A stretch of DNA of 5,948 bases from an uncultured Ruminococcus sp. GTDB lineage: Bacteria; Bacillota; Clostridia; Oscillospirales; CAG-272. The notes under the pieces were generated by a model. The model did no database searches. It was not told where the DNA came from and saw nothing but the letters and a program-made list of their open reading frames with translations. The stretch's first letter is position 1, and every line of letters begins with the position of its first letter. The stretch is from NCBI GenBank assembly GCA_902766575.1, contig CACXED010000386.1, forward strand, positions 1 through 5,948, written 5' to 3'. Shown here piece by piece: positions 1 through 5,091 of this stretch. The translations under genes and the position numbers were made by a program.

Positions 1-720
1 GACTCTCGGCTTGATAGCGCCGAAGTAATGGTCGTCGAGCTCCTGACCCTTGGGAGCCTTCGCGCCGAACAGCGTGCGTCCGGTGTAGATGAGATCCTTG
101 CGCTTGTCGTAGAGCTCCTTATCCACAAGGAAGTACTCCTGCTCGGGACCGACTGTCGTCTTGACCGAGCCGACGTCCTCGTTGCCAAAGAGCTTGAGGA
201 CTCTCAGTGCCTGACGGTTGATAGCCTCCATCGAACGGAGCAGCGCGGTCTTCTGGTCGAGCGCCTCGCCGCCGTAGGAGCAGAACACGGTCGGGATGCA
301 GAGCACGCCGTCCTTGATGAATGCGTAGGAAGTAGCGTCCCATGCGGTGTAGCCTCTCGCCTCAAAGGTAGCGCGAAGTCCGCCGGACGGGAAGGAGGAC
401 GCATCTGGCTCGCCGCGGATAAGCTCCTTGCCCGAGAATTCCATGATCACCTTGCCGCCGTTCTTAGGCGAGATGAAGCTGTCGTGCTTCTCAGCGGTGA
501 CGCCGGTCATCGGCTGGAACCAGTGCGTATAGTGGGTAGCGCCCTTTTCTATAGCCCAGTCCTTCATTGCGTTTGCAACGACGTTAGCGACCCCGATATC
601 AAGGTGCTTGCCGTTCTTGATTGTCTTCTGGAGCGCCTTGTAGGTGTCCTTTGGAAGTCTTGCTTCCATCGTTGCGTCGTCGAAAACCATTGACGAGAAG
701 ATTTCGGTTACATTGCTCAT
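1..720 (-). CDS. glnN: Type III glutamine synthetase (GSIII), N-terminal 240 residues; runs off the left edge
   Basis: This is the first third of a GSIII enzyme, which makes glutamine from glutamate, ammonia and ATP in the cytoplasm; family members are about 700 residues long. The minus frame is open from the ATG at 720 to the window edge. Family motifs visible are ATHYTHWFQPMTG (61-73) followed by AEKHDSF (76-82), PSGGLRATFEARGYTAWD (111-128), and GPEQEYFLVD (191-200), whose glutamates are expected metal/substrate ligands of the catalytic core. The start is supported by AAAAGGAGA with GGAG nine bases upstream of the ATG. GSIII is common in Ruminococcaceae and Bacteroidetes and is distinct from the roughly 440-residue GlnA. 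It has its own promoter and a long structured leader, so transcription attenuation by nitrogen supply is likely (inference). The C-terminal two thirds cannot be judged. Confidence 0.96.
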   Translation of the reverse strand, partial: MSNVTEIFSSMVFDDATMEARLPKDTYKALQKTIKNGKHLDIGVANVVANAMKDWAIEKGATHYTHWFQPMTGVTAEKHDSFISPKNGGKVIMEFSGKELIRGEPDASSFPSGGLRATFEARGYTAWDATSYAFIKDGVLCIPTVFCSYGGEALDQKTALLRSMEAINRQALRVLKLFGNEDVGSVKTTVGPEQEYFLVDKELYDKRKDLIYTGRTLFGAKAPKGQELDDHYFGAIKPRV

Positions 721-740
721 TTTCCCATTCTCCTTTTCAC

Positions 741-756
741 ATTTGCGTCAGCAAAT
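741..756 (-). promoter_or_regulatory. Hairpin just upstream of the glnN ribosome site
   Basis: Minus strand ATTTGC / TGAC / GCAAAT is a perfect 6-bp inverted repeat ending about eight bases before the GGAG of the glnN ribosome site (733-730). It overlaps the tail of the T-rich tract of the putative second attenuator. It could insulate the ribosome site from upstream structure or act as an extra pause element; nothing seen proves either. Confidence 0.4.
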
Positions 757-827
757 AAAAAGCGGCAGTGACTTTTCCGGCGTAGACTTCATCTCTCTGT
801 ATGAAGCTCTCCTTTTGGAGACCGCCG
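757..827 (-). terminator. Possible second attenuator / alternative three-way junction in the glnN leader
   Basis: Minus-strand CGGCGGT (827-821) can pair with ACTGCCG (769-763, one G-U pair), and CTTTTTATTT follows directly, resembling a terminator. The same 5' strand can instead pair as CGGCG (827-823) with CGCCG (782-778), closing a three-way junction whose arms are TCTCC/AAAA/GGAGA (821-808) and CTTCAT/ATGAAG (806-787). The two folds exclude each other. Termination strength is uncertain because the apical part is large and the T tract is interrupted by an A. Confidence 0.4.
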
Positions 828-829
828 TC

Positions 830-927
830 CGACGTCATTGTCGCTTTAAGTTTACCGAAATTATTATCAAAGCAAAAAAATCCGCAGACACGAGAATTAT
901 CCCTGTCTGCGGCGTCCTTGTCGCTTT
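830..927 (-). repeat. Two diverged copies of an 18-nt hairpin-forming segment in the glnN leader
   Basis: Minus-strand segments 927-910 (AAAGCGACAAGGACGCCG) and 847-830 (AAAGCGACAATGACGTCG) match at 16 of 18 positions. One difference is in the loop and the other in the 3' arm of the stem. In both copies the A at loop position 1 and the G at loop position 4 are kept. The copies are 80 nt apart with a terminator between them. The conserved part is the hairpin plus the AAAG just before it, which suggests one binding site present twice. Confidence 0.75.
874..912 (-). terminator. Strong intrinsic terminator (attenuator) at the start of the glnN leader
   Basis: On the minus strand CCGCAGACA (912-904) pairs perfectly with TGTCTGCGG (890-882). 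The stem continues inside through GGGA/TCTC with one bulged G and a TAAT loop, and is followed, after one A, by seven T residues (880-874). It lies about 20 nt after the predicted transcription start and before any gene, so by default most transcripts from the glnN promoter should stop here. Its 5' base overlaps the 3' arm of hairpin A (loop AAGGAC), so stabilising hairpin A would weaken the terminator. Confidence 0.88.
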
Positions 928-936
928 GATGTGTAT

Positions 937-965
937 ATTATAGCACAGCTCTTTTTGTTTGTCAA
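937..965 (-). promoter_or_regulatory. Promoter of glnN, near-consensus sigma-70/sigma-A type
   Basis: On the minus strand there is a perfect -35 TTGACA (965-960), a 17-nt spacer, and a perfect -10 TATAAT (942-937) preceded by TGC, giving an extended -10. The predicted start is near 931. Such a strong promoter in front of a leader with a terminator fits a gene controlled mainly by premature termination rather than by initiation. The T-rich tract of the preceding cupin terminator ends about ten bases upstream of the -35. Confidence 0.9.
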
Positions 966-975
966 GGGGTTTTTG

Positions 976-999
976 AAAAAAATCGGATTTTTTTTCCGA
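976..999 (-). terminator. Intrinsic terminator of the cupin gene
   Basis: Minus strand TCGGA (999-995), a loop of seven A, TCCGA (987-983), then seven T (982-976). It lies 27 nt after the cupin stop codon and 10 nt before the glnN -35 box, so it insulates glnN from the cupin transcript. The stem is only 5 bp. A rival hairpin, TCCGA (1010-1006) with the same TCGGA, could compete. Confidence 0.65.
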
Positions 1000-1026
1000 A
1001 CGCTGTCGGATCGGGTCGCAGCCCGC

Positions 1027-1476
1027 TCAGTGTTCAGCCGCTTCGGCGTCGGCTTTTGTCCGGTGTACCGTTCCGAACGGGTGCTTTGGCGGAGCGTAGA
1101 CCGAATAGAGCTTCAGCGGCGTGTTTCCGATATTTACTATATTATGCCACGTCCCCGCCGGAATGATCACGGCAAAGCTGCCGTCTATCCTGCGTCTTGT
1201 GTCGAGAGAGTTCTGACAGCGTCCCATCATCACCGCCGCGAGCCCGTTCTCGATGCGGATGAACTGATCGAGATCGTCGTGCTTTTCAAGTCCGATATCC
1301 CCGCCGACCGGAATACTCATCAGCGTGACCTGAAGCCCGCGCCCGGTCCAGAGCGCCGTCCGGTAATTCGGATTCATCCCGGCGGCGCGGTCGATGTTGA
1401 TAACAAGCGGCTCCGGACCGAAATCGCGCAGCTCGCGACGGTCCTCTCCCTGCCGGTTTCTGTCGGTTCTTTCCAT
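1027..1476 (-). CDS. Small single-domain cupin protein
   Basis: A 149-residue cytoplasmic protein of the cupin_2 superfamily, similar in pattern to mannose-6-phosphate-isomerase-like single cupins of clostridia. Numbered from the ATG at 1476, the first cupin motif is GDIGLEKHDDLDQFIRIENG (about 59-78), with a histidine, acidic residues and a glutamate as likely metal ligands. The second is PAGTWHN (about 106-112), with the last metal-binding histidine. The tail APPKHPFGTVHRTKADAEAAE is typical of this subgroup. The substrate is unknown; sugar or small-metabolite binding or isomerisation are possibilities only. I prefer the ATG at 1476 because GGTGATC, a 7-base match to the 16S 3' end, ends three bases before it. 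An ATG at 1488 would add four residues, but its nearest AAGG is only two bases away. It is monocistronic, with its own promoter and terminator. Confidence 0.9.
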   Translation of the reverse strand: MERTDRNRQGEDRRELRDFGPEPLVINIDRAAGMNPNYRTALWTGRGLQVTLMSIPVGGDIGLEKHDDLDQFIRIENGLAAVMMGRCQNSLDTRRRIDGSFAVIIPAGTWHNIVNIGNTPLKLYSVYAPPKHPFGTVHRTKADAEAAEH

Positions 1477-1535
1477 ACTGATCACCATAACCTTCGCAAA
1501 GCATAATTTCCTGTTTTGGGATAGCTTACGATCAC

Positions 1536-1564
1536 AGTATATGCGCGCCGACGGCTATTGTCAA
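1536..1564 (-). promoter_or_regulatory. Promoter of the cupin gene
   Basis: Minus strand TTGACA (1564-1559), a 17-nt spacer and TATACT (1541-1536); predicted start near 1529, giving a leader of about 50 nt. The -35 begins 13 nt after the rhodanese stop codon and no terminator is seen between them, so some read-through from the upstream operon is possible. Confidence 0.8.
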
Positions 1565-1577
1565 TCCGGAGCGCCGT

Positions 1578-1991
1578 TCAGCCGCCGCTTCCCTTGACCG
1601 TCTCGCCGGTCCAGCTGTTGATCCCGCCGAACTCCACGACATTTGTATACCCGAGCTTCACCAGCTTTTCAGACGCCTGCTTGCTCCGGTTCCCGCTCCG
1701 GCAGTAGACGAGTATCAGCTGATCCTTGTCGGGCAGACCGGGGATCTCCCCGGTTCCGATCGTCTCGTTCGGGATGCAGATCGCGCCGGGGATGTGAGCG
1801 GTCTCATATTCCTCCTGTGTCCGGACGTCGAGGATGATGTAATCCGATTCCTTTTCCATGATCTCAGCCGCCTCTGCCGCTCCGATCTGACGATAGGAGC
1901 CGCTTTCCTTTTCCGGAGCTTCCGGAGCCGCAGCGGCGCATCCGGTCAGCGCCAGCATACCCGAGAGCAGCATGAACAATATCCGTTTCAT
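1578..1991 (-). CDS. Rhodanese-domain lipoprotein
   Basis: A 137-residue secreted, lipid-anchored protein. A positively charged start (MKR), a hydrophobic stretch and the lipobox LTGC predict lipidation at Cys18, so the mature protein sits on the outer face of the membrane. One rhodanese domain spans roughly 34-132. DVRTQEEYETAHIPGA (55-70) is the family's conserved segment, and CRSGNRS (97-103) is the active-site loop with Cys97 expected to carry the persulfide. FGGINSWTG (121-129) is the usual C-terminal signature. The family moves sulfane sulfur to acceptors such as cyanide or thiols; the physiological acceptor here is unknown. The start is supported by GGAAGGAG nine bases upstream. It follows the HEAT-repeat gene by 27 nt and is probably co-transcribed with it. 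Confidence 0.93.
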   Translation of the reverse strand: MKRILFMLLSGMLALTGCAAAAPEAPEKESGSYRQIGAAEAAEIMEKESDYIILDVRTQEEYETAHIPGAICIPNETIGTGEIPGLPDKDQLILVYCRSGNRSKQASEKLVKLGYTNVVEFGGINSWTGETVKGSGG

Positions 1992-2018
1992 AATTTACAA
2001 CTCCTTCCGTTTTGCAAT

Positions 2019-2777
2019 TCAGTCCGCAGCTCCGCTTCCGCCATTCTCCGACGCCAGATATTCCAGCGCCCGTCGGGCGGCTCTGTTCACGGCCTTTTGA
2101 TTCCGATCCTCCACAGCCGAGCCGCGCAGTCCGAGCTTCACGTTCCAGATATACTGCACCGTCTCGACCGCCACTCCGCGGACAAAAACGTCGTTCTCAT
2201 GCTCAATGCAGTCGATCAGAGCGCCGCGGGTCTCTTTTTTCATAATATCCTCCGGTACCCTGCCCGACATCTGCAGGAACGACGACGCGGACCACGCCCG
2301 GCAAAGCGTATCCGGGTCGCTTTTGAGATGCTCTTTGAGCAGCGGGATCTCGCGCTCGGTGCCGACCCAGCCCAGCGCGATAATACATTTTCTCCTGTGC
2401 TCCGGCTCGTCTGACCCGGAGAGAGAGACAAGCGCGCCGATAAGCTCGCCCGTCAGCTCCTCCTGATTCCTGTACCGCGCTCTCGGAAGCAGCTCCGCCA
2501 TGAGATACGCCGCGCCGACCGCCCGCTCCTCGTCCTCCGAGGCGAGCATACGGCTCAGATAGAGCACGCCGTCATCTCTGTGCAGCCTGAAAAAATCCTC
2601 CGGATGCCAGCGCTTGTGGCGCGGTCTTTTATAGTCCTCGAGAACCAGCTCGAAATGCAGCTCTATCTCCCGACTTTCTCCGAGCTTACTGCCGTAATCC
2701 ATCGCCCGGTCCAGCGGAAAGCCGCTTTTTTCAAGCTCCTCATATTCCCGCCGCAATTCTTCTGCGCCTGTATTCAT
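2019..2777 (-). CDS. HEAT-repeat protein of unknown function
   Basis: A 252-residue, probably cytoplasmic, mostly alpha-helical protein without signal peptide or membrane segment. Residues about 84-98, 127-151, 157-172, 197-211 and 227-243 form successive helix pairs of HEAT/armadillo type; the clearest is EHRRKCIIALGWVG plus IPLLKEHLKSD (126-154). Such repeats make curved scaffolds for protein binding, so no enzyme activity is proposed. The N-terminal 80 residues are charged and match no family I recognise. I chose the ATG at 2777: the frame is open upstream to a TTG at 2825, but that codon lacks a usable ribosome site, whereas AAAGGAA precedes 2777. The spacing is rather long (about 11-12 nt) and the site can fold into a small hairpin. 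It lies 78 nt after the SDR gene and 27 nt before the rhodanese gene. Confidence 0.82.
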   Translation of the reverse strand: MNTGAEELRREYEELEKSGFPLDRAMDYGSKLGESREIELHFELVLEDYKRPRHKRWHPEDFFRLHRDDGVLYLSRMLASEDEERAVGAAYLMAELLPRARYRNQEELTGELIGALVSLSGSDEPEHRRKCIIALGWVGTEREIPLLKEHLKSDPDTLCRAWSASSFLQMSGRVPEDIMKKETRGALIDCIEHENDVFVRGVAVETVQYIWNVKLGLRGSAVEDRNQKAVNRAARRALEYLASENGGSGAAD

Positions 2778-2855
2778 ATTGGAAATCGTTCCTTTCCGTG
2801 TGTCCGTAGCCTTATCGGCAGTCAAAGCCTATATCGGTTCCGAATGGCAACAAAG

Positions 2856-3563
2856 CTAAATTTCCAGCTTCCAGCCGAAATCCCCGTGATAGATCATCTG
2901 TCTTGTCATTCCTCCGTCGATGCAGATATTCTCTCCGGTGATGAAGCCCGCCTTGTCCGAGCAGAGGAAAAGCGCCATTGCCGCGATATCGCTCGGATCT
3001 CCGACCCGGCCAACCGGCTGCTGAACCGCGTCGGGGCCGTCGTATTTCCGGTATCCGGTGTCTATCCAGCCGGGAGAGATCGAATTGACCCTCACCTTTC
3101 CGGCAAAGCTTACCGCCAGAGCGTGGGTCAGCGCGGATATCCCGCCCTTTGCCGCGGTGTAGCTCTCGGTCTGCGGCTGACTCATCCGGTCGCGGGAGGA
3201 AGAAATGTTGACGATAGCCGCGCCCGCTCCGAAATGCCCGGAAAAGAGCTTTGCGAGATAGAACGGCGCAGTCACTCCGACCGAGAGCGCGTCGCAGAAC
3301 TCCTCATAGGTGCAGTCACTGATTCCTCGCATCCTCGGCGGAGCGTTGTTGATCAGAAAATCCACGCTCCCGTGCCTTTCAAGGACATGAGTCGCAAACC
3401 TCTCGAGCGTCTCCTTTTTTCCGATATCACCGACAAAGTGATCTCCGGGCGTGACGTCGATTATCTCGACTTCTGCGCCCTCTCTCAGAAAAGCCTCGGC
3501 TATCGCCTTTCCGATGCCGTGAGCGCCGCCGGTGATCACCGCCGTTCTTCCATGAAAATCCAT
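2856..3563 (-). CDS. Short-chain dehydrogenase/reductase (SDR), classical type, lacking the usual tetrad Asn
   Basis: A 235-residue NAD(P)-dependent oxidoreductase. The Rossmann glycine motif is TGGAHGIG (11-18). Asp36, at the end of strand beta-2 (EIIDV), suggests preference for NAD(H). NNAP (72-75) replaces the usual NNAG. Catalytic residues are a serine in NISSS (119-123), Tyr135 and Lys139 (YTAAK), followed by RVNSISPGWIDT (158-169). The position that normally holds the tetrad asparagine (NVN) reads SVG (94-96), so it appears to be glycine. The substrate cannot be read from the sequence. The start is clear: AAGGAGG eight bases before the ATG. The stop TAA of the MATE gene is part of that ribosome site (TAAGGAGG), so the two genes are co-transcribed and possibly translationally coupled. 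Confidence 0.94.
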   Translation of the reverse strand: MDFHGRTAVITGGAHGIGKAIAEAFLREGAEVEIIDVTPGDHFVGDIGKKETLERFATHVLERHGSVDFLINNAPPRMRGISDCTYEEFCDALSVGVTAPFYLAKLFSGHFGAGAAIVNISSSRDRMSQPQTESYTAAKGGISALTHALAVSFAGKVRVNSISPGWIDTGYRKYDGPDAVQQPVGRVGDPSDIAAMALFLCSDKAGFITGENICIDGGMTRQMIYHGDFGWKLEI

Positions 3564-3576
3564 CCTGTCAGCCTCC

Positions 3577-4929
3577 TTATATATTATTGCTGTCGTTTCC
3601 GACGTCAGAGCGGCACGCGCGGCTGAATATCAGTCCCGCCGCGTCCGCAAGCAGCCATCCGATCGGAATGGAGAACCAGATAGCCGTCACTCCGAGCGGC
3701 GTATTCGGCGCCAGAGCGTAGGACAGCGCCACTCGCGTCCCGAGCGAGATTACCGTCAGTATCAGCGATATCTGCGGCTTATTGACGCCGCGGAAATAGC
3801 CGTACCAGAGAAAAAGCACGCCGATGCCGATATACATCGCGCCCTCGATGCGCAGATAGCGCACGCCCTCGGCTATGATGAGCGTCTCGTCCGCGTCGAC
3901 GAAAAGCCCCATCAGCTCTCCGGCAAAGATCAGTATCAGTATCGACATCGCCGCGCAGAATACCGCCGAGACCGCGAAGGAGATCCTCGTTCCCTTTCGG
4001 ATCCGGTCGGGCTTTCCCGCTCCGTAATTCTGCGAGACAAAGAGCGAATAGGCGTTTCCGAACTCCTGCGCGGGCATATAGGCGATGGTGTCTATCTTCA
4101 CAGCCGCGGCAAAGGACGCCATAACAACCGCTCCGAAGCTGTTGACCAGCCCCTGTATCATCAGTATTCCAAAGTTCATCACCGACTGCTGAGCTCCGGT
4201 GGCAAGGTCGCTTTGTATGATCTCCTTCATTCTCCGGGGATTCCACCTGATATCGTCCCGGCCGAGTCTCAGCACCGGGAGTCTCAGCACCGAGTAGACC
4301 GCGATCCCGACTCCGGCGGCAGCCTGAGATACGACGGTTGCGGCCGCGGCTCCGGCGACTCCCAGCTTCAGTCCCAGAACAAACCAGAGATCGAGGACTA
4401 TGTTCATCAGCGAGGAGACCGCGAGAAAGCTCAGCGGCGCCATCGCGTTTCCCATCGCCCTCAGCAGATAGGAGAAGAAGTTATAAAGGCAGACGAATAT
4501 TATCCCCGCAAACACGACCGTGACATATTCCCGCGTCAGCTCCATCAGCTCGTCCGGAGTGTTCAGCAGCCTGAGTATCGGCTCCATGCCCGGATATATC
4601 GCGAGACAGATCGCGCCGGAGACTGCCAGAATGAACCAGAAGGAGTGCCAGATATCCTCCCTCAGGCGTTTTTCGCTGCCCGCGCCGTAATCGGTTGAAA
4701 AGAAGGCTCCGCTTCCCATGCACAGACCGATTATTATCGACGTGATAAAGGTCATCAGCGTATAGGACGAACCGACCGCCGCCAGCGCGTCCGAGCCGAC
4801 GCACTTTCCGACTATCAGCGTATCTACCAGATTATACACCTGCTGAAGCAGGTTCCCGGCTATCATCGGCAGCGAAAAACGGATCAGCTTCTGCAGTATC
4901 GACCCCTCGGTCAGATTTATCTCTTTCAA
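3577..4929 (-). CDS. MATE-family multidrug/metabolite exporter
   Basis: A 450-residue inner-membrane protein with about 12 hydrophobic segments in two similar halves, the normal size for MATE exporters, which expel cationic or other small compounds using a Na+ or H+ gradient. Family features are PMIAGNLLQQVYNLVDTLIVG (from residue 21, first half), RAMGNAMAPL (157-166), and QEFGNAYSLFVSQNYGAGK (288-306, second-half counterpart, echoing DYGAG at 80-84). Coupling ion and substrate cannot be told. The start is TTG at 4929: GGAG lies seven bases upstream, and the only earlier in-frame codons before a TAA stop include no standard start. A 15-bp in-frame tandem repeat encodes VLRLP VLRLG (214-223) in the loop between the halves. 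It is the first gene of the operon with the SDR and probably the HEAT and rhodanese genes, behind a strong promoter and a possible attenuator. Confidence 0.95.
   Translation of the reverse strand: MKEINLTEGSILQKLIRFSLPMIAGNLLQQVYNLVDTLIVGKCVGSDALAAVGSSYTLMTFITSIIIGLCMGSGAFFSTDYGAGSEKRLREDIWHSFWFILAVSGAICLAIYPGMEPILRLLNTPDELMELTREYVTVVFAGIIFVCLYNFFSYLLRAMGNAMAPLSFLAVSSLMNIVLDLWFVLGLKLGVAGAAAATVVSQAAAGVGIAVYSVLRLPVLRLGRDDIRWNPRRMKEIIQSDLATGAQQSVMNFGILMIQGLVNSFGAVVMASFAAAVKIDTIAYMPAQEFGNAYSLFVSQNYGAGKPDRIRKGTRISFAVSAVFCAAMSILILIFAGELMGLFVDADETLIIAEGVRYLRIEGAMYIGIGVLFLWYGYFRGVNKPQISLILTVISLGTRVALSYALAPNTPLGVTAIWFSIPIGWLLADAAGLIFSRACRSDVGNDSNNI
4263..4292. repeat. 15-bp tandem repeat inside the MATE gene
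   Basis: Plus-strand CGAGTCTCAGCACCG (4263-4277) is followed directly by GGAGTCTCAGCACCG (4278-4292), identical at 14 of 15 positions. The unit is five codons, so it adds VLRLP/VLRLG without a frameshift. It falls in the variable cytoplasmic linker between the two six-helix halves, where length changes should be tolerated. Confidence 0.9.
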
Positions 4930-4946
4930 TCGGATTCTCCGCAGTT

Positions 4947-4981
4947 AAAAAAATTTAGTCCCGGCGCCGGACTTCAGCGCC
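4947..4981 (-). promoter_or_regulatory. Terminator-like hairpin (possible attenuator) in the MATE leader
   Basis: On the minus strand AGTCC (4973-4969) pairs with GGACT (4961-4957) around the loop GGCGCCG, followed by AAA and seven T (4953-4947). It sits between the promoter and the TTG start, with no gene before it, so if it works it attenuates the MATE operon. GGCGC at the very 5' end of the transcript (4981-4977) can instead pair with GCGCC (4967-4963), which would disrupt it. The stem is short and the AAA spacer is suboptimal. Confidence 0.4.
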
Positions 4982-4988
4982 TGTCTGT

Positions 4989-5017
4989 ATTATAGCACAG
5001 ATCGCGCTATAAGTCAA
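4989..5017 (-). promoter_or_regulatory. Promoter of the MATE-SDR operon
   Basis: Minus strand TTGACT (5017-5012), a 17-nt spacer and TATAAT (4994-4989) with an upstream TGC (extended -10). The predicted start is near 4982, giving a leader of about 53 nt. The 13 bases CTGTGCTATAATA are identical to those at the glnN promoter. This separates the MATE operon from the polymerase gene upstream, after which I see no T-tract terminator. Confidence 0.85.
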
Positions 5018-5091
5018 TAGATATCGGCAGCGTTGAGAACCCGGAACCCGCACACACCCATGTCCGAATATTCATAGCCTTTGGCAGCTTC

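Larger units (their letters stand above)
721..931 (-). promoter_or_regulatory. Structured 5' leader of glnN with candidate ANTAR-type antitermination hairpins
   Basis: About 210 nt separate the predicted transcription start (near 931) from the glnN ATG. Read on the minus strand, the order is as follows. Hairpin A (924-909) is GCGAC / loop AAGGAC / GCCGC with one A-C mismatch. A strong terminator follows (912-874) and shares four bases (912-909) with hairpin A. Hairpin B (843-830) is CGAC / loop AATGAC / GTCG. Next comes a three-way-junction or terminator segment (827-757), then a 6-bp hairpin (756-741) just before the ribosome site. Both hexaloops have A at position 1 and G at position 4, which is the known recognition pattern of ANTAR-domain antiterminators (NasR, AmiR, EutV, NitR). 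Hairpin A and the terminator cannot both form fully, as expected for antitermination. No ANTAR protein gene is in the window, and I do not recognise a named ligand riboswitch. Confidence 0.55.

Noticed and set aside
717..728. Overlapping mini-frame ATGGGAAAATGA ahead of the glnN start
   Set aside because: Its ATG is one base from the GGAG, too close for initiation, and it would encode only three residues.
721..931. A known ligand riboswitch (glutamine glnA motif, TPP, SAM, purine, fluoride, guanidine, THF) in the glnN leader
   Set aside because: By eye none of the conserved core sequences of these classes is present. A covariance-model search would be needed to exclude divergent forms.
1489..1577. 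A terminator between the rhodanese and cupin genes
   Set aside because: GC-rich complementarity exists near 1570-1590, but no T tract follows it; only the cupin promoter is supported here.
2580..3626. A 348-codon open frame on the plus strand across the HEAT and SDR genes, and similar plus-strand frames at 28-693, 931-1506, 1794-2414 and 5491-5841
   Set aside because: They lie antisense to clearly recognisable minus-strand genes, show no family motifs, and follow from codon bias in GC-rich DNA that leaves few stops on the opposite strand.
5014..5091. The polymerase frame stays open for 25 codons after its TGA stop (minus strand), raising the idea of stop read-through or a truncated C-terminus
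   Set aside because: The polymerase already ends with a normal-looking little-finger tail after the LDRTVDEIR segment. The extension matches nothing I know, and it runs into the MATE promoter's -35.
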